Source of the DNA: Hymenobacter lucidus
Lineage (GTDB): Bacteria; Bacteroidota; Bacteroidia; Cytophagales; Hymenobacteraceae
Reading direction: 5' to 3'
DNA: 64,000 bases
NCBI RefSeq assembly: GCF_020447265.1
Contig: NZ_JAJADR010000003.1
Coordinates: forward strand, 558,001 to 622,000
Of this stretch, positions 24,419 to 32,887 are shown one piece after another. Made by a program: the position numbers and the translations under genes. Within the stretch, counting starts at the first letter, position 1. The number at the start of each line of letters is the position of its first letter. The notes beneath the pieces were generated by a model. That model saw only the letters and a program-made list of their open reading frames with translations. It was not told the DNA's origin and ran no database searches.

Positions 24419-25871
24419 ACTTGCCCACCACCTTAATCAACGAGCCGGCGTTAACTTGCTCGTTGAGCTGCATGCCGTTGAGAATGGCCATTTCTTCGAG
24501 CCGGGCTTCGGGTACGCCGTTGGTTTTCAGGGCCTGGCTCAGGGAGCTGCGCAGCTTCAGGGTTTTGACGCGCACGTGCTCGGGCTGGCGGTTCAGCTTG
24601 CTAGCGTCGGTGAGGCGGGCAAAGCCTTCCATGGTGCTGCTGAAGGTGGGCTGGTAGCTGGGAAAGTCGGCGGGGGCGGCGGCGCCGAGCAGGGCGTAGA
24701 TGGTTTTGCCGTCTTGGATAAGGTAGACCATGGTGCGGATACCGGCCACCGACTGCCCGGTTTGCGGGTCCTGCTGCACCTGGTCGGCCACGAAGGTGAG
24801 GGCCGGAAAGCTGTTGACCGTGGTGCGGCGCGAATCGGTGGGCTGCAGGCTGAACTGCTTCACCAGGGCCTGGGCAGCTTCGTCGAGGGAGGCGCCGGGA
24901 GCCAGGGCCAGCATCATGAGGGCCTTGCCGGCGGGGTCGGCCATCTGAAACTGCTGGGGCGTGTTCTGGTGCTTCCAGCCGGCGGGCACCGGGAAGCGGA
25001 ACTTCAGCTCGGGGTGGTAAAAGGCATTATTTTCCACAAAGCCCTGGCGCGGGTCTTCGCCGTACACGATGCCGTCAATCATGCGCAGGTACTGGTCCCG
25101 GTTGATTTTCAGATTCGTGGGGTTGCCATTCTGCTGCTTCCACTGGTCGGCCAGCTGGTGTACGCGGTTGTAGCGGTCGGCCGGGTTGGGGTGGGTCGAG
25201 AGGAAATCGGGAATGGGCTCGGCAGCGCTTTTCTCCTGCTCACGCTGCAGGGTCTGGAAGAAATCGGCCATCTGGGAGGCGTCGTAGCCGATTTTAGAGG
25301 AATAGGCCACGCCCAGCTCATCCGACTGGCTTTCGTCGTCGCGCCCGAACTTGAGGAACAGCAGCTGCATGCCCTGGGCGGCCTGTTCGCCAAACTGGGC
25401 CAGCCGGGGCGAGGCAATCATGGCGCCCATCAGCCCTACCTGCCCGATGATGGCGTTGGTTTGCTGCTTGGCCGAGTGCCGGGCCGTCACGTGGCCGATT
25501 TCGTGGCCCAGCACGCCGGCAAACTGCGCCTCGTTGTTGAAATGGGCCATAATGCCCCGGGTGAAATACACGTAGCCACCGGGCACGGCAAAGGCGTTTA
25601 TCACCGGCGAATCGACGACGCGGAAGGTGTAGGTCAGCTCGGGGCGGTGCGAAATAGCGCCCATGGCCTTGCCCTTCTCGTTGATGAAGTTTTGCAGCTT
25701 CTGGTCGGGGTAGATGCCAAACTGGGCCGCCACGGCCGGGTCCGACTGCTGGCCCATAGCCAGCTCCTGCCCTTTCGAGACGAGCATCACTTCTTTTTTA
25801 CCCGTCACGGGGTTTACGGAGCAGGCAGATGTCAGCAGCAGTGCGGCGGCAAGAGGCAAGGTCGGTTTCAT
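24417..25871 (-). CDS. M48 family metalloprotease lipoprotein, paralogue 2
   Basis: 484 residues from ATG at 25871. The lipobox LTSAC has the cysteine at about residue 17, so the protein should be membrane-anchored. The zinc site is VLGHEIGHVTARHS, with the third ligand in DDESQSDELG. STHPNPADRYNRV and the LysM-like tail (ILNGMQLNEQVNAGSLIKVV) align along the whole length with paralogue 1, which marks a tandem duplication. These BepA-type proteases work in outer-membrane protein quality control. Confidence 0.93.
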   Translation of the reverse strand: MKPTLPLAAALLLTSACSVNPVTGKKEVMLVSKGQELAMGQQSDPAVAAQFGIYPDQKLQNFINEKGKAMGAISHRPELTYTFRVVDSPVINAFAVPGGYVYFTRGIMAHFNNEAQFAGVLGHEIGHVTARHSAKQQTNAIIGQVGLMGAMIASPRLAQFGEQAAQGMQLLFLKFGRDDESQSDELGVAYSSKIGYDASQMADFFQTLQREQEKSAAEPIPDFLSTHPNPADRYNRVHQLADQWKQQNGNPTNLKINRDQYLRMIDGIVYGEDPRQGFVENNAFYHPELKFRFPVPAGWKHQNTPQQFQMADPAGKALMMLALAPGASLDEAAQALVKQFSLQPTDSRRTTVNSFPALTFVADQVQQDPQTGQSVAGIRTMVYLIQDGKTIYALLGAAAPADFPSYQPTFSSTMEGFARLTDASKLNRQPEHVRVKTLKLRSSLSQALKTNGVPEARLEEMAILNGMQLNEQVNAGSLIKVVGK

Positions 25872-25954
25872 GGGCAAGTGGGCGGGTGAAAAGGGTTTTG
25901 CTAGCTGCAACGCGCCGCCGGGGCTTTGGTTACGGCACTGAAGTGCATGAGTAC

Positions 25955-26080
25955 TTTGGAGTACCTATTGAAAACAGAAAAAGAAGGTACGCCAATTGTG
26001 GAGTAGATTTTGAAAATAAAAAGAATAGGTACTCCATATTTGGCGTACCTATTACTAATAGAAAGAGAAGGCACGCCAAC
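25955..26080. repeat. Three 42-bp tandem units, each a hairpin
   Basis: Three consecutive units of exactly 42 bp start at 25955, 25997 and 26039. Each begins GG(A/C)GTA and ends GGTAC(G/T)CC or GGCACGCC, so each folds on itself (GGAGTACC with GGTACGCC). Units also pair with each other: GGAGTACCTATT of unit 1 with AATAGGTACTCC of unit 2, and GGTACGCC of unit 1 with GGCGTACC of unit 3. The rest of the 353-bp gap has a further dispersed-repeat string near 26090-26160 and no gene. The array is A/T-rich. Confidence 0.8.
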
Positions 26081-26224
26081 AGGGATGTATAGCCGTGCCC
26101 CTAGGCTACGCCGATCTTCGGTTCGCGTCTCTACATCGTTCTGACGCTGCAAGCGTAGGAAAAGCCCTATGTTTACCCCGGGGCCCAACGAACGGCCCCG
26201 CTTTTATTCGTCACCCTGTTCTTT

Positions 26225-27223
26225 ATGACCGATAAAATCCTGGCGTCTTTGCGGGCCCTCCACCTGATTTCCGCTGAGCAGGACGCCGCCATTGCCACCT
26301 ACGAGCGGGAAAAGCCCTTTTCGCTGTATTACGAGCTGCGCACCTTCCTTTCGCTGGGCGTCACACTGCTGAGCACCGGCCTAGGCCTGCTCATCTACCA
26401 GAACATCGACAGCATCGGCCACGGCGCAATTGTGACTGTTATTGCGTTGCTCTCGGCGGCCGGGTTTGGCTATGCCTACACCCGGCGGCAGCCTTTCAGC
26501 TGGCTGGAAAACCCCAAAGCCTCTACCAGCGCCGACTACGCCCTGCTGCTGGCCTGCCTCACGTTTCTGACGCTGGTAGGCTACCTGCAATACCAGTACA
26601 ACTTCTTCGGCACGCGCTACGGGCTGCTGGTAGTGGTGCCCACGGTGGTGTTTTTCCTGTGTGCCTACCGCTTCGACCACCGGGGCGTGCTTTCCATGGC
26701 TATTACCGGTCTGGCGGCCTGGGTGGGCGTGTCCATTGCGCCGCTGTCGGCCTTCACCAGTAACGACTACGCCCTGCCCCACCTCGACTGGGTGGCCATT
26801 GTGCTGGGAGTGGCGCTGGCCGCCGTGGGGCTGGCCTCGGAGTATTATGACCGCAAAAAGCACTTCGGCTACACTTACCTGCTGCTGGGCAGCAACCTGG
26901 CCCTGATAGCGGCCACCAGCGCCATGTTTCGCAGCAGCTACTCGGAGGCCGGCTTTATGCCGCCGGTGCTGGCGGCCCTGCTCATTGTTGTGCTGAGTGC
27001 GGGCCTCTACTGGTATGCCCTGCGCACCCACTCCTACGTGTTTCTGCTGCTGGGCGCGCTCTACGGTTACATGGCCGTTACCTACCTATTTTTCCAGTTG
27101 TCCGACGATAGAGATTGGGATGTGCTGGGCTTCATCTACTTCCCCTTGTCCACGGTGGGCGTGGTGATACTGCTGCTGAACGTGAAAAAAATTCTGGGAA
27201 TCCATGAGAACAAAGGCGTATAG
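26225..27223 (+). CDS. DUF2157 multi-pass membrane protein
   Basis: 332 residues. A short cytoplasmic N-terminus (LRALHLISAEQDAAIATYERE) precedes about ten hydrophobic helices. The N-terminal segment followed by a glycine-rich helix with LLSTGLGLLIYQNID is typical of DUF2157. Function is unknown. The last 20 nt overlap the next gene, so translation is probably coupled. Confidence 0.82.
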   Translation: MTDKILASLRALHLISAEQDAAIATYEREKPFSLYYELRTFLSLGVTLLSTGLGLLIYQNIDSIGHGAIVTVIALLSAAGFGYAYTRRQPFSWLENPKASTSADYALLLACLTFLTLVGYLQYQYNFFGTRYGLLVVVPTVVFFLCAYRFDHRGVLSMAITGLAAWVGVSIAPLSAFTSNDYALPHLDWVAIVLGVALAAVGLASEYYDRKKHFGYTYLLLGSNLALIAATSAMFRSSYSEAGFMPPVLAALLIVVLSAGLYWYALRTHSYVFLLLGALYGYMAVTYLFFQLSDDRDWDVLGFIYFPLSTVGVVILLLNVKKILGIHENKGV

Positions 27224-28427
27224 CGAAGAAGGCATCTTCAACCTGGAGGTGCAGCACACGGCGCAGCGCTGGGGCAAAACCAAGCTGCTGACGGCTGAGC
27301 AGGTAGCGGCCATTGTACAGGCCTTTCCCAGCGAGTTTTACCGCCGCCACCTGTTCATCAAGATTGCCCTGTTCATCTTCACCTGGTTTGCCGTCTCGGC
27401 CGCGTCGAGTCTGGTGTTTCTGGCCGTATTCGAAAGCGGCAGCGGCAGCGGCCACGACTTTGAGGAGCGGCTCCTGCTGGGCTGCCTGCTGTGCGGCACC
27501 CTGGCCATTGTGTTGCTCGAGCAGCTGATTATCAAAAATCACCTCTACCGCTCCGGCGTCGACAACGCGCTGCTGTATATGGCCATGGGGTATTTCCTGG
27601 TCGTGCTGGGGTGCTGGTACAGCATCACGCTATCCGACTCCTTCGACCCGGAAATGCTGCTAGAGCGGGGGCTGCTCTGGTGGATGCTGCTGCCGGTGCT
27701 GGCGGTGCTGCTGGTGGGCGTGGTGCGCTACGCCGACCCGTTTCTGGGCGCGCTGAGCTTTCTGCTGTACCTGGGAATCGTGGTGGCGCTGCTGCTGCCC
27801 TCGGGCCTGGGTCAGGCCCTGCTACCGTTTGGGCTGATGCTGGCCTCGGCCCTGGCCTACCTGCTCGTGCGCCTGCTGGCCCGCCGCCCCGACTACCTCT
27901 ACTACCGCACCTGCCTGCGCACGGTGAAAGTGCTGGCCCTGGCCTTCTTCTACCTGGCCGGCAACTATATGGTGGTGCGCGAAGTCAACGCCCTGCTGCA
28001 CGGGCTGAATGTGTCGGTGCAGATCAGCTACGCGCCGCTGTTTTACCTGTTTACCGTGGGCATTCCGCTGGCTTACATCACGCTGGGCCTGCGCCGCCAC
28101 GACCGGATCTTGCTGCACATGGGCCTGCTCACGCTGGGCTTTTCCATCTTCACCTACCGCTTCTACCGCTCGGTACTGCCCCCGGAAGTAGCCCTCACGC
28201 TGGCTGGCATCATCCTGATTCTACTCTCCGGGGTATTGCTGCGCTACCTGCGCCCCGCCAAGCACGGCCTCACCGCCGAGCCCGCCGACAACCCCGAATT
28301 CAGCGTGCTGGATCTGGAATCGGTGGTCATGGCGCACGTCAGCGAAGCAGGCATGAAAGTACCGGAGCGCGGCTTCGAATTTGGCGGCGGCACCTCCGGC
28401 GGCGGCGGCGCCGAGGGGCGGTATTGA
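27204..28427 (+). CDS. DUF4401-like multi-pass membrane protein
   Basis: 407 residues with about ten membrane helices. The start at 27204 overlaps the DUF2157 gene by 20 nt. The N-terminus (YSEEGIFNLEVQHTAQRWGKTKLLTAEQ) is soluble and the C-terminus is a flexible glycine-rich tail (FGGGTSGGGGAEGRY). Paired DUF2157/DUF4401 genes are common, so the DUF4401 call rests on context and topology. Together the two proteins probably form one membrane complex (inference). Confidence 0.7.
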   Translation: MRTKAYSEEGIFNLEVQHTAQRWGKTKLLTAEQVAAIVQAFPSEFYRRHLFIKIALFIFTWFAVSAASSLVFLAVFESGSGSGHDFEERLLLGCLLCGTLAIVLLEQLIIKNHLYRSGVDNALLYMAMGYFLVVLGCWYSITLSDSFDPEMLLERGLLWWMLLPVLAVLLVGVVRYADPFLGALSFLLYLGIVVALLLPSGLGQALLPFGLMLASALAYLLVRLLARRPDYLYYRTCLRTVKVLALAFFYLAGNYMVVREVNALLHGLNVSVQISYAPLFYLFTVGIPLAYITLGLRRHDRILLHMGLLTLGFSIFTYRFYRSVLPPEVALTLAGIILILLSGVLLRYLRPAKHGLTAEPADNPEFSVLDLESVVMAHVSEAGMKVPERGFEFGGGTSGGGGAEGRY

Positions 28428-28450
28428 AGTGAAGTTGTGAGTTTAAAAAC

Positions 28451-28610
28451 GTGTCATTGCGAGGCAGAGCCGAAGCAATCCGTCCTTTGAAACGTACTGA
28501 GCTGCCTTTTACCAGAAAGCCCTTTATCGAACCAACGATAAAGGGCTTTCTGGTAAAAGAACGTTTGTCACCAGCAGAGGACGGATTGCTTCGCAAGCTC
28601 GCAATGACAC
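28451..28610. repeat. Composite REP element, best-preserved copy
   Basis: The outer ends GTGTCATTGCGAG and CTCGCAATGACAC are exact inverted copies. Arms continue GAAGCAATCCGTCC and GGACGGATTGCTTCGC. The central stem runs from TTTTACCAGAAAGCCCTTTA (about 28506) to the mirror TAAAGGGCTTTCTGGTAAAA, pairing perfectly around a short loop (CGAACCAACG). This is the cleanest member of the family. Confidence 0.85.
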
Positions 28611-28634
28611 TTTGCACAACTTCACCATCTCACC

Positions 28635-29981
28635 TCAAGGCCGGCGGCTATTTACATCGATGCTCTGGTAGCCAATGAGCAGGTCGGCGCGGGTACCGGG
28701 TGGGCGGTAGTAGACCAGCAGGTCGTACTGGTTTTCGGTTTCCTGGTGGCTGCCTTCGAAGTACACGTTATCCACGGCGCCGGTAGGTTTGCCCACTACG
28801 TAATAGTAGTTGTAGTAGCCCTGCTTAAGCAACGCGGTGCCGGTGTACTGCTGCTGCTCCGCGTTGTAGGTGAGCTTGAACTCGTCCTTGAGCTGCCAGT
28901 CGGTGAGGGCGCCGAAGACGTAGACCGGGCCGGGCGCGGCCGACGGGGCCCGCAGCTGGAAGGTGGTGCTGGCGTAGTCGCCGTTGGTAGCACCGTTGCC
29001 GTACTCGCGGCTTTCAAAGAGGCGCTGCCCGTTGATGTCGTCGAACTGGGAGTAGCTCTGGCCGCTGCGGGTGGCTTCGGGGCTGAGCAGCACGGCCCGG
29101 GGCGAAGCGTTGGGGTCCAGCTCGGCCATGCCCGCGCCCAGCACGCGCAAGGAGCGCATGTCAAAGTAGCGAAACTCACTGCTGGCCGGGAAGGCGTTTT
29201 CGAAGTTGAAGTACTGGTAGTCGAGCCGACGCTCGGCGTCGCGCACGAAGGTGGGACGCAGGTTGGTTTTGGCGTTGTCCCAGCGGAAGTTCTGGCGCAG
29301 CATCACCTTCACTTCCTGGCTGGGGTTTACGAGCTGCATGCCGCCGTAGCCAATCGAGAAGTCGATCTGCTGCATGGTGTAGCGCTGCTCGCCGCCCACC
29401 GGAATACCCTGCTTGATGGCCACTTCCACGCTGTTTTCATACACCAGCAGCCGGCGCGACACCACGGGCGTGCCCCCGGCGCTTTGCACCAGCAGCAGGT
29501 AGTTGCCGCTGAGCTTCACCCGCGGCACCTGCAGGCGGTAGTGGTAGTAGGGCACCTTCACGTTCACGCCGGTGCGGTAGTCGGTGATGAGAAACTCGTT
29601 GATTTCGCTCAGAAACTGCATATCCGTCAGCACCGAGGGCTTCCAGTCTACGTCGCAGTGGATGAGCTTGGCGGTCAGGCGCTGGGAGTTGGTGCCCAGA
29701 ATATCGAACTCCAGCACAATGGGCTGCTGCTGACTGATGGGCACCACCGGCGGCTGAAATATTTCCGTGTTCTGGCCCGTACTCACGTAGCACTGCACCG
29801 AGCGCACGTCGGGGCTGTAGGTGTAGTCCTGGTAGCGCAGGGCTTTATCGGCGTAGTATTCCGAGGGGCGCTGCGGGCTTTGGCCGCCCCGCGGGGCGTT
29901 GGCATCGGTGATGGGCGTACCGAGCGGTACGCAGGCCGTGGCCAGTAAGAGCAGGGGGGCAAGGCAGGAAGAGCGGGGCAT
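28635..29981 (-). CDS. DUF5103 lipoprotein
   Basis: 448 residues from ATG at 29981, with lipobox LLATAC (cysteine near residue 16). The body is beta-rich, with LEFDILGTNSQRLTAKLIHCDVDWKPS and LSEINEFLITDYRTG..YHYRLQVP, and a late YVFGALTDWQ segment reminiscent of a carbohydrate-binding-type sandwich. These match DUF5103, an envelope protein family largely restricted to Bacteroidota, of unknown role. An earlier in-frame start would not give a signal peptide. Confidence 0.85.
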   Translation of the reverse strand: MPRSSCLAPLLLLATACVPLGTPITDANAPRGGQSPQRPSEYYADKALRYQDYTYSPDVRSVQCYVSTGQNTEIFQPPVVPISQQQPIVLEFDILGTNSQRLTAKLIHCDVDWKPSVLTDMQFLSEINEFLITDYRTGVNVKVPYYHYRLQVPRVKLSGNYLLLVQSAGGTPVVSRRLLVYENSVEVAIKQGIPVGGEQRYTMQQIDFSIGYGGMQLVNPSQEVKVMLRQNFRWDNAKTNLRPTFVRDAERRLDYQYFNFENAFPASSEFRYFDMRSLRVLGAGMAELDPNASPRAVLLSPEATRSGQSYSQFDDINGQRLFESREYGNGATNGDYASTTFQLRAPSAAPGPVYVFGALTDWQLKDEFKLTYNAEQQQYTGTALLKQGYYNYYYVVGKPTGAVDNVYFEGSHQETENQYDLLVYYRPPGTRADLLIGYQSIDVNSRRP

Positions 29982-30318
29982 AGGGGCGAAGGTAGCGCGA
30001 ACTTTCAGTTTGAGGAAGTAGTACGGCCCCAACGCCCCGCGGGGCGGTGCTATTGCGGCCCGCATACTCAGTATTTGCCGGGCCATGCCAGCAGAAAGAC
30101 CACCGAAATCTGTACTCAAGTAGCTCAACGTACCCGCGTTGCCTCTAGCCCTGGTGACTTTGATTTTGGGAAGACCAGGTAACGCAATCCTACCTATATT
30201 AGCTCACGTTACGCTACCAAATAGCGTACTATGGACAGATTGCCGCTACTTCCAGTATCGTTGAGTAGCGGCAACCCAAAATATTGCTTACAAGCGACGC
30301 AAAACCTTAAAAAACCAT

Positions 30319-30813
30319 ATGAAAAGAATAAGAACTGCTATTGTTTATATAACCTTGGTGTGTATCACTGCTGCTTGCTCTACTTCGCGAAAAAGCAGTA
30401 GTGAAGTAACAGAATCATACAAGCCAGCATCGAAAGAATTATATAAAACTATTTATCACATGGACAGCGTATTATTTGACGCATTCAACAACCGAAACCT
30501 TGAAATACAGAAAATGGTGTTTGCAACCAACCTTGAGTTTTATCATGACAATGGAGGTTTAACAAACTACAATCAGGTAATTGAAAATACCCGTCGGCTT
30601 TTTGACCAAAACAATGGGTTGAGAAGAACCCTTATACCCGGAAGTCTTCAGGTATATCCTATCAAAGACTATGGAGCCATTGAAATAGGTATTCACCGGT
30701 TTTGTCATCCGGAAAACGGAAAGGATGATTGCGGAACATTTAAATTCATTCACATCTGGCAGAAAAGACCTGATGGGTGGAAACTAACAAGAGTGATTAG
30801 CTACGACCATTAA
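30319..30813 (+). CDS. NTF2-like (DUF4440) lipoprotein
   Basis: 164 residues. Signal and lipobox ITAAC put the cysteine near residue 20. The rest is an NTF2-like fold: FDAFNNRNLEIQKMVFATNLEFYHDNGGL, VIENTRRLFDQN and a final FKFIHIWQKRPDGWKLTRVISYDH. These small-molecule-binding or catalytic folds are diverse, and the role is unknown. The gene is markedly A/T-rich against its surroundings, pointing to recent acquisition. A hairpin with GCCGCTACT/AGTAGCGGC arms lies at 30240-30274 upstream. Confidence 0.82.
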   Translation: MKRIRTAIVYITLVCITAACSTSRKSSSEVTESYKPASKELYKTIYHMDSVLFDAFNNRNLEIQKMVFATNLEFYHDNGGLTNYNQVIENTRRLFDQNNGLRRTLIPGSLQVYPIKDYGAIEIGIHRFCHPENGKDDCGTFKFIHIWQKRPDGWKLTRVISYDH

Positions 30814-31213
30814 ACTTATTGGAATTTGTGTACGATTAGAAATATACCAGCAGCCAGCAGTGCATTGGAAATACAGCGGGGTAATGAATAAACACTGGGC
30901 TATAAATTACTAATCAGCTTTTGTTCCAGTGTAACTCAATTCTATTGAGCTACAAAAAATCAATGAACCCCTGTGCATTTATTCAGCATTGGCCCGGGCT
31001 AAACGAATAGTACACGCCGCCACATAGCTAATACCTTTCCGTTGCCCTCGTGCTACCTCCTGTTGTTTCCGATGCCTTACCAGCAACACAGCGGATATGG
31101 CACGAGGTAACACCAGCATCACAACTCCTTTATACAGCCTTAACCCAGCGGTAAACCAGACACAACAGTGCGTTTCGTACTTGCGGCGCAATTCAACCCC
31201 TCACCAAGCCCCT
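30814..31213. other. 400-bp gap without a supported gene
   Basis: The left half is A/T-rich. The right half contains an inverted pair, CCTCGTGC (31046-31053) and GCACGAGG (31100-31107). A 70-codon minus-strand frame at 30979-31191 has no signal, no recognised motif and no clear start, so I do not call it a gene. The promoter of the PhoX operon should lie near the right end. Confidence 0.4.
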
Positions 31214-32884
31214 ATGAAACACACTCCTACCCTACTGACCGCCGCCCTGTTGGCCGGCGGCGCGGCCCGCGCCCAAACCACCTGCCCCACTCTACCCCTC
31301 GACCACATCGGCCGCTTCACCTCGGTGCTGCCCTCCACCCAGCCTCAGGAGCTGCGCCTGCCTTCCACCCACACCTTCCAGATGCTGGTGCAGGGCGGCG
31401 CGGCCTACTCCACGCCTGCCGACGGCAACGTCAAGGAAGCCTTCGACTTTACGGGCTACGTGCCCATCAACGGTAGCAGTGCCAACGGGTATCTGTCCAT
31501 CAACCACGAAGGCTCGTCGGCGGCTACTTCGGGCGTGAGTATGCTGGATTTGAGCTTCAACGCTACTACCAAGCTGTGGAGCGTGACAAGCAAAAACCCG
31601 GTGAACTTCGGTCCGGTGGTGGGCACGTTCAACAACTGCTCGGGCGGCACCACGCCCTGGAATACGGTGGTTACCTGCGAGGAAAACGCCCCCACTGCCC
31701 CCACCGACAGCAACGGCGACGGGTATATGGACTTCGGCTGGAACGTGGAAATTGACCCGGCCACCCGCACCGTGAAAGATCAGGACGGCAACGGCACCCC
31801 CGACAAGCTCTGGCGCCTGGGCCGCTTCAAGCACGAAAACATCGTGGTAGCCGCCGACCGGCGCACTGTGTACGAGGGCGCCGACGAAGGCTCGGCCAAC
31901 AGCTTCGTATATAAGTACGTGGCTACTACGCCCGGGCAGCTCGCCAACGGCACACTCTACGCCCTCAAGCTCGATGGTGCTATTGGCACGGCTACTACCG
32001 GCACCTGGCTGCCGGTGCCCAACACCACGCCGGCCGAGTGCAACAACACGGCCGCTGCGGCCCTGGCCCTGGGCGCTACCAGCTTCAACGGCGTGGAAGA
32101 CATCGAAATCAGCCCCGTTACCGGCCAGATCTACTTCACGGCCAAAGGTCCCGGTACCACCTACCGCTTCACCGACGCGGGCACGAGCGTCAGCAGCTTC
32201 GGTATTTTCGTGGGCAACTCGCCCGGCGTCACCAACCAGGCCTACACCATCAACTACGGCAGCGGCTCGGTGGCCGAAGCCTGGGGCACCGGCAACGACA
32301 ACCTGACCTTCGACTCGCAGGGCAACCTCTACGTGCTGCAGGACGGTGGCCGCAACCACGTGTGGGTAATTCGCCCCTGCCACACCCAGGCCAACCCGGC
32401 CGTGGAGCTGTTTGCCGTGACGCCCAACGGCTGCGAGCCCACTGGCATGACCTTCTCGCCCGACGAGAAATTCATGTTCATCTCCATCCAGAGCCCCGAT
32501 CCGACCAACACCATGGCTACTATTGACGCGGCCGGCCAGTCGGTGGTTTTCAATAAGTCGACGGCACTGGTTATCAGCCGCAAAGGCGTATTGGGCACCA
32601 CTTTGGCCACGGCCAAAAGCCAGACCGAGCTAGCCCAGGCCGACGTGTATCCGAACCCGGCGGCCGGCTCCGAGCTGACCGTGGCCCTAACCAGCAGCCG
32701 CAAAGAAGCCGCCACGCTGCAGGTGTTCAACAGCCTGGGGGCCCGCGTGCTGGAGCAAACCGCCGTGCTGAACCAAGGGGTGAACAGCCTGCGGGTGCCG
32801 GTGGGCAAGCTGCGCGGCGGCCACTACACGCTGGTTATCAAAACGGCTACCACGTCCACTACCCGGCCGTTTATCAAGCAATAG
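31214..32884 (+). CDS. PhoX-like (DUF839) secreted phosphatase with T9SS tail
   Basis: 556 residues from ATG at 31214. A signal peptide (KHTPTLLTAALLAGGAARAQ) is followed by a DUF839/PhoX beta-propeller with GYLSINHEGSS, TCEENAPT, WNVEIDP and KHENIVVAADRRTVYEGADE. The last ~80 residues form a Por-type sorting domain (VYPNPAAGS...LRGGHYTLVI), which directs export by the type IX system to the surface. PhoX enzymes are calcium/iron-dependent alkaline phosphatases; activity here is inferred. It is the first gene of a tightly packed three-gene operon. Confidence 0.85.
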   Translation: MKHTPTLLTAALLAGGAARAQTTCPTLPLDHIGRFTSVLPSTQPQELRLPSTHTFQMLVQGGAAYSTPADGNVKEAFDFTGYVPINGSSANGYLSINHEGSSAATSGVSMLDLSFNATTKLWSVTSKNPVNFGPVVGTFNNCSGGTTPWNTVVTCEENAPTAPTDSNGDGYMDFGWNVEIDPATRTVKDQDGNGTPDKLWRLGRFKHENIVVAADRRTVYEGADEGSANSFVYKYVATTPGQLANGTLYALKLDGAIGTATTGTWLPVPNTTPAECNNTAAAALALGATSFNGVEDIEISPVTGQIYFTAKGPGTTYRFTDAGTSVSSFGIFVGNSPGVTNQAYTINYGSGSVAEAWGTGNDNLTFDSQGNLYVLQDGGRNHVWVIRPCHTQANPAVELFAVTPNGCEPTGMTFSPDEKFMFISIQSPDPTNTMATIDAAGQSVVFNKSTALVISRKGVLGTTLATAKSQTELAQADVYPNPAAGSELTVALTSSRKEAATLQVFNSLGARVLEQTAVLNQGVNSLRVPVGKLRGGHYTLVIKTATTSTTRPFIKQ

Positions 32885-32887
32885 TTC

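Noticed and set aside
22925..25889. Long plus-strand open frames (22925-24109 and 24456-25889) opposite the M48 genes
   Set aside because: They lie fully antisense to genes with clear zinc motifs, and the peptides are rich in H, G, V and Q without domains; they arise from high GC content.
25955..26080. Possible CRISPR array
   Set aside because: Units are contiguous with no spacers and no cas genes occur.
25829..26188. Protein-like 14-residue repeats on both strands of the 42-bp array
   Set aside because: The pattern follows from the DNA repeat of a multiple of three, and there is no signal, start context or domain.
30979..31191. Minus-strand 70-codon frame in the gap before PhoX
   Set aside because: No recognisable motif or promoter and no ATG-type start supported; kept only as a note in the gap entry.
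28746..32383. Long antisense frames at 28746-29948 and 31292-32383
   Set aside because: Shadows of the DUF5103 and PhoX genes; no start context, no signal, no domain.
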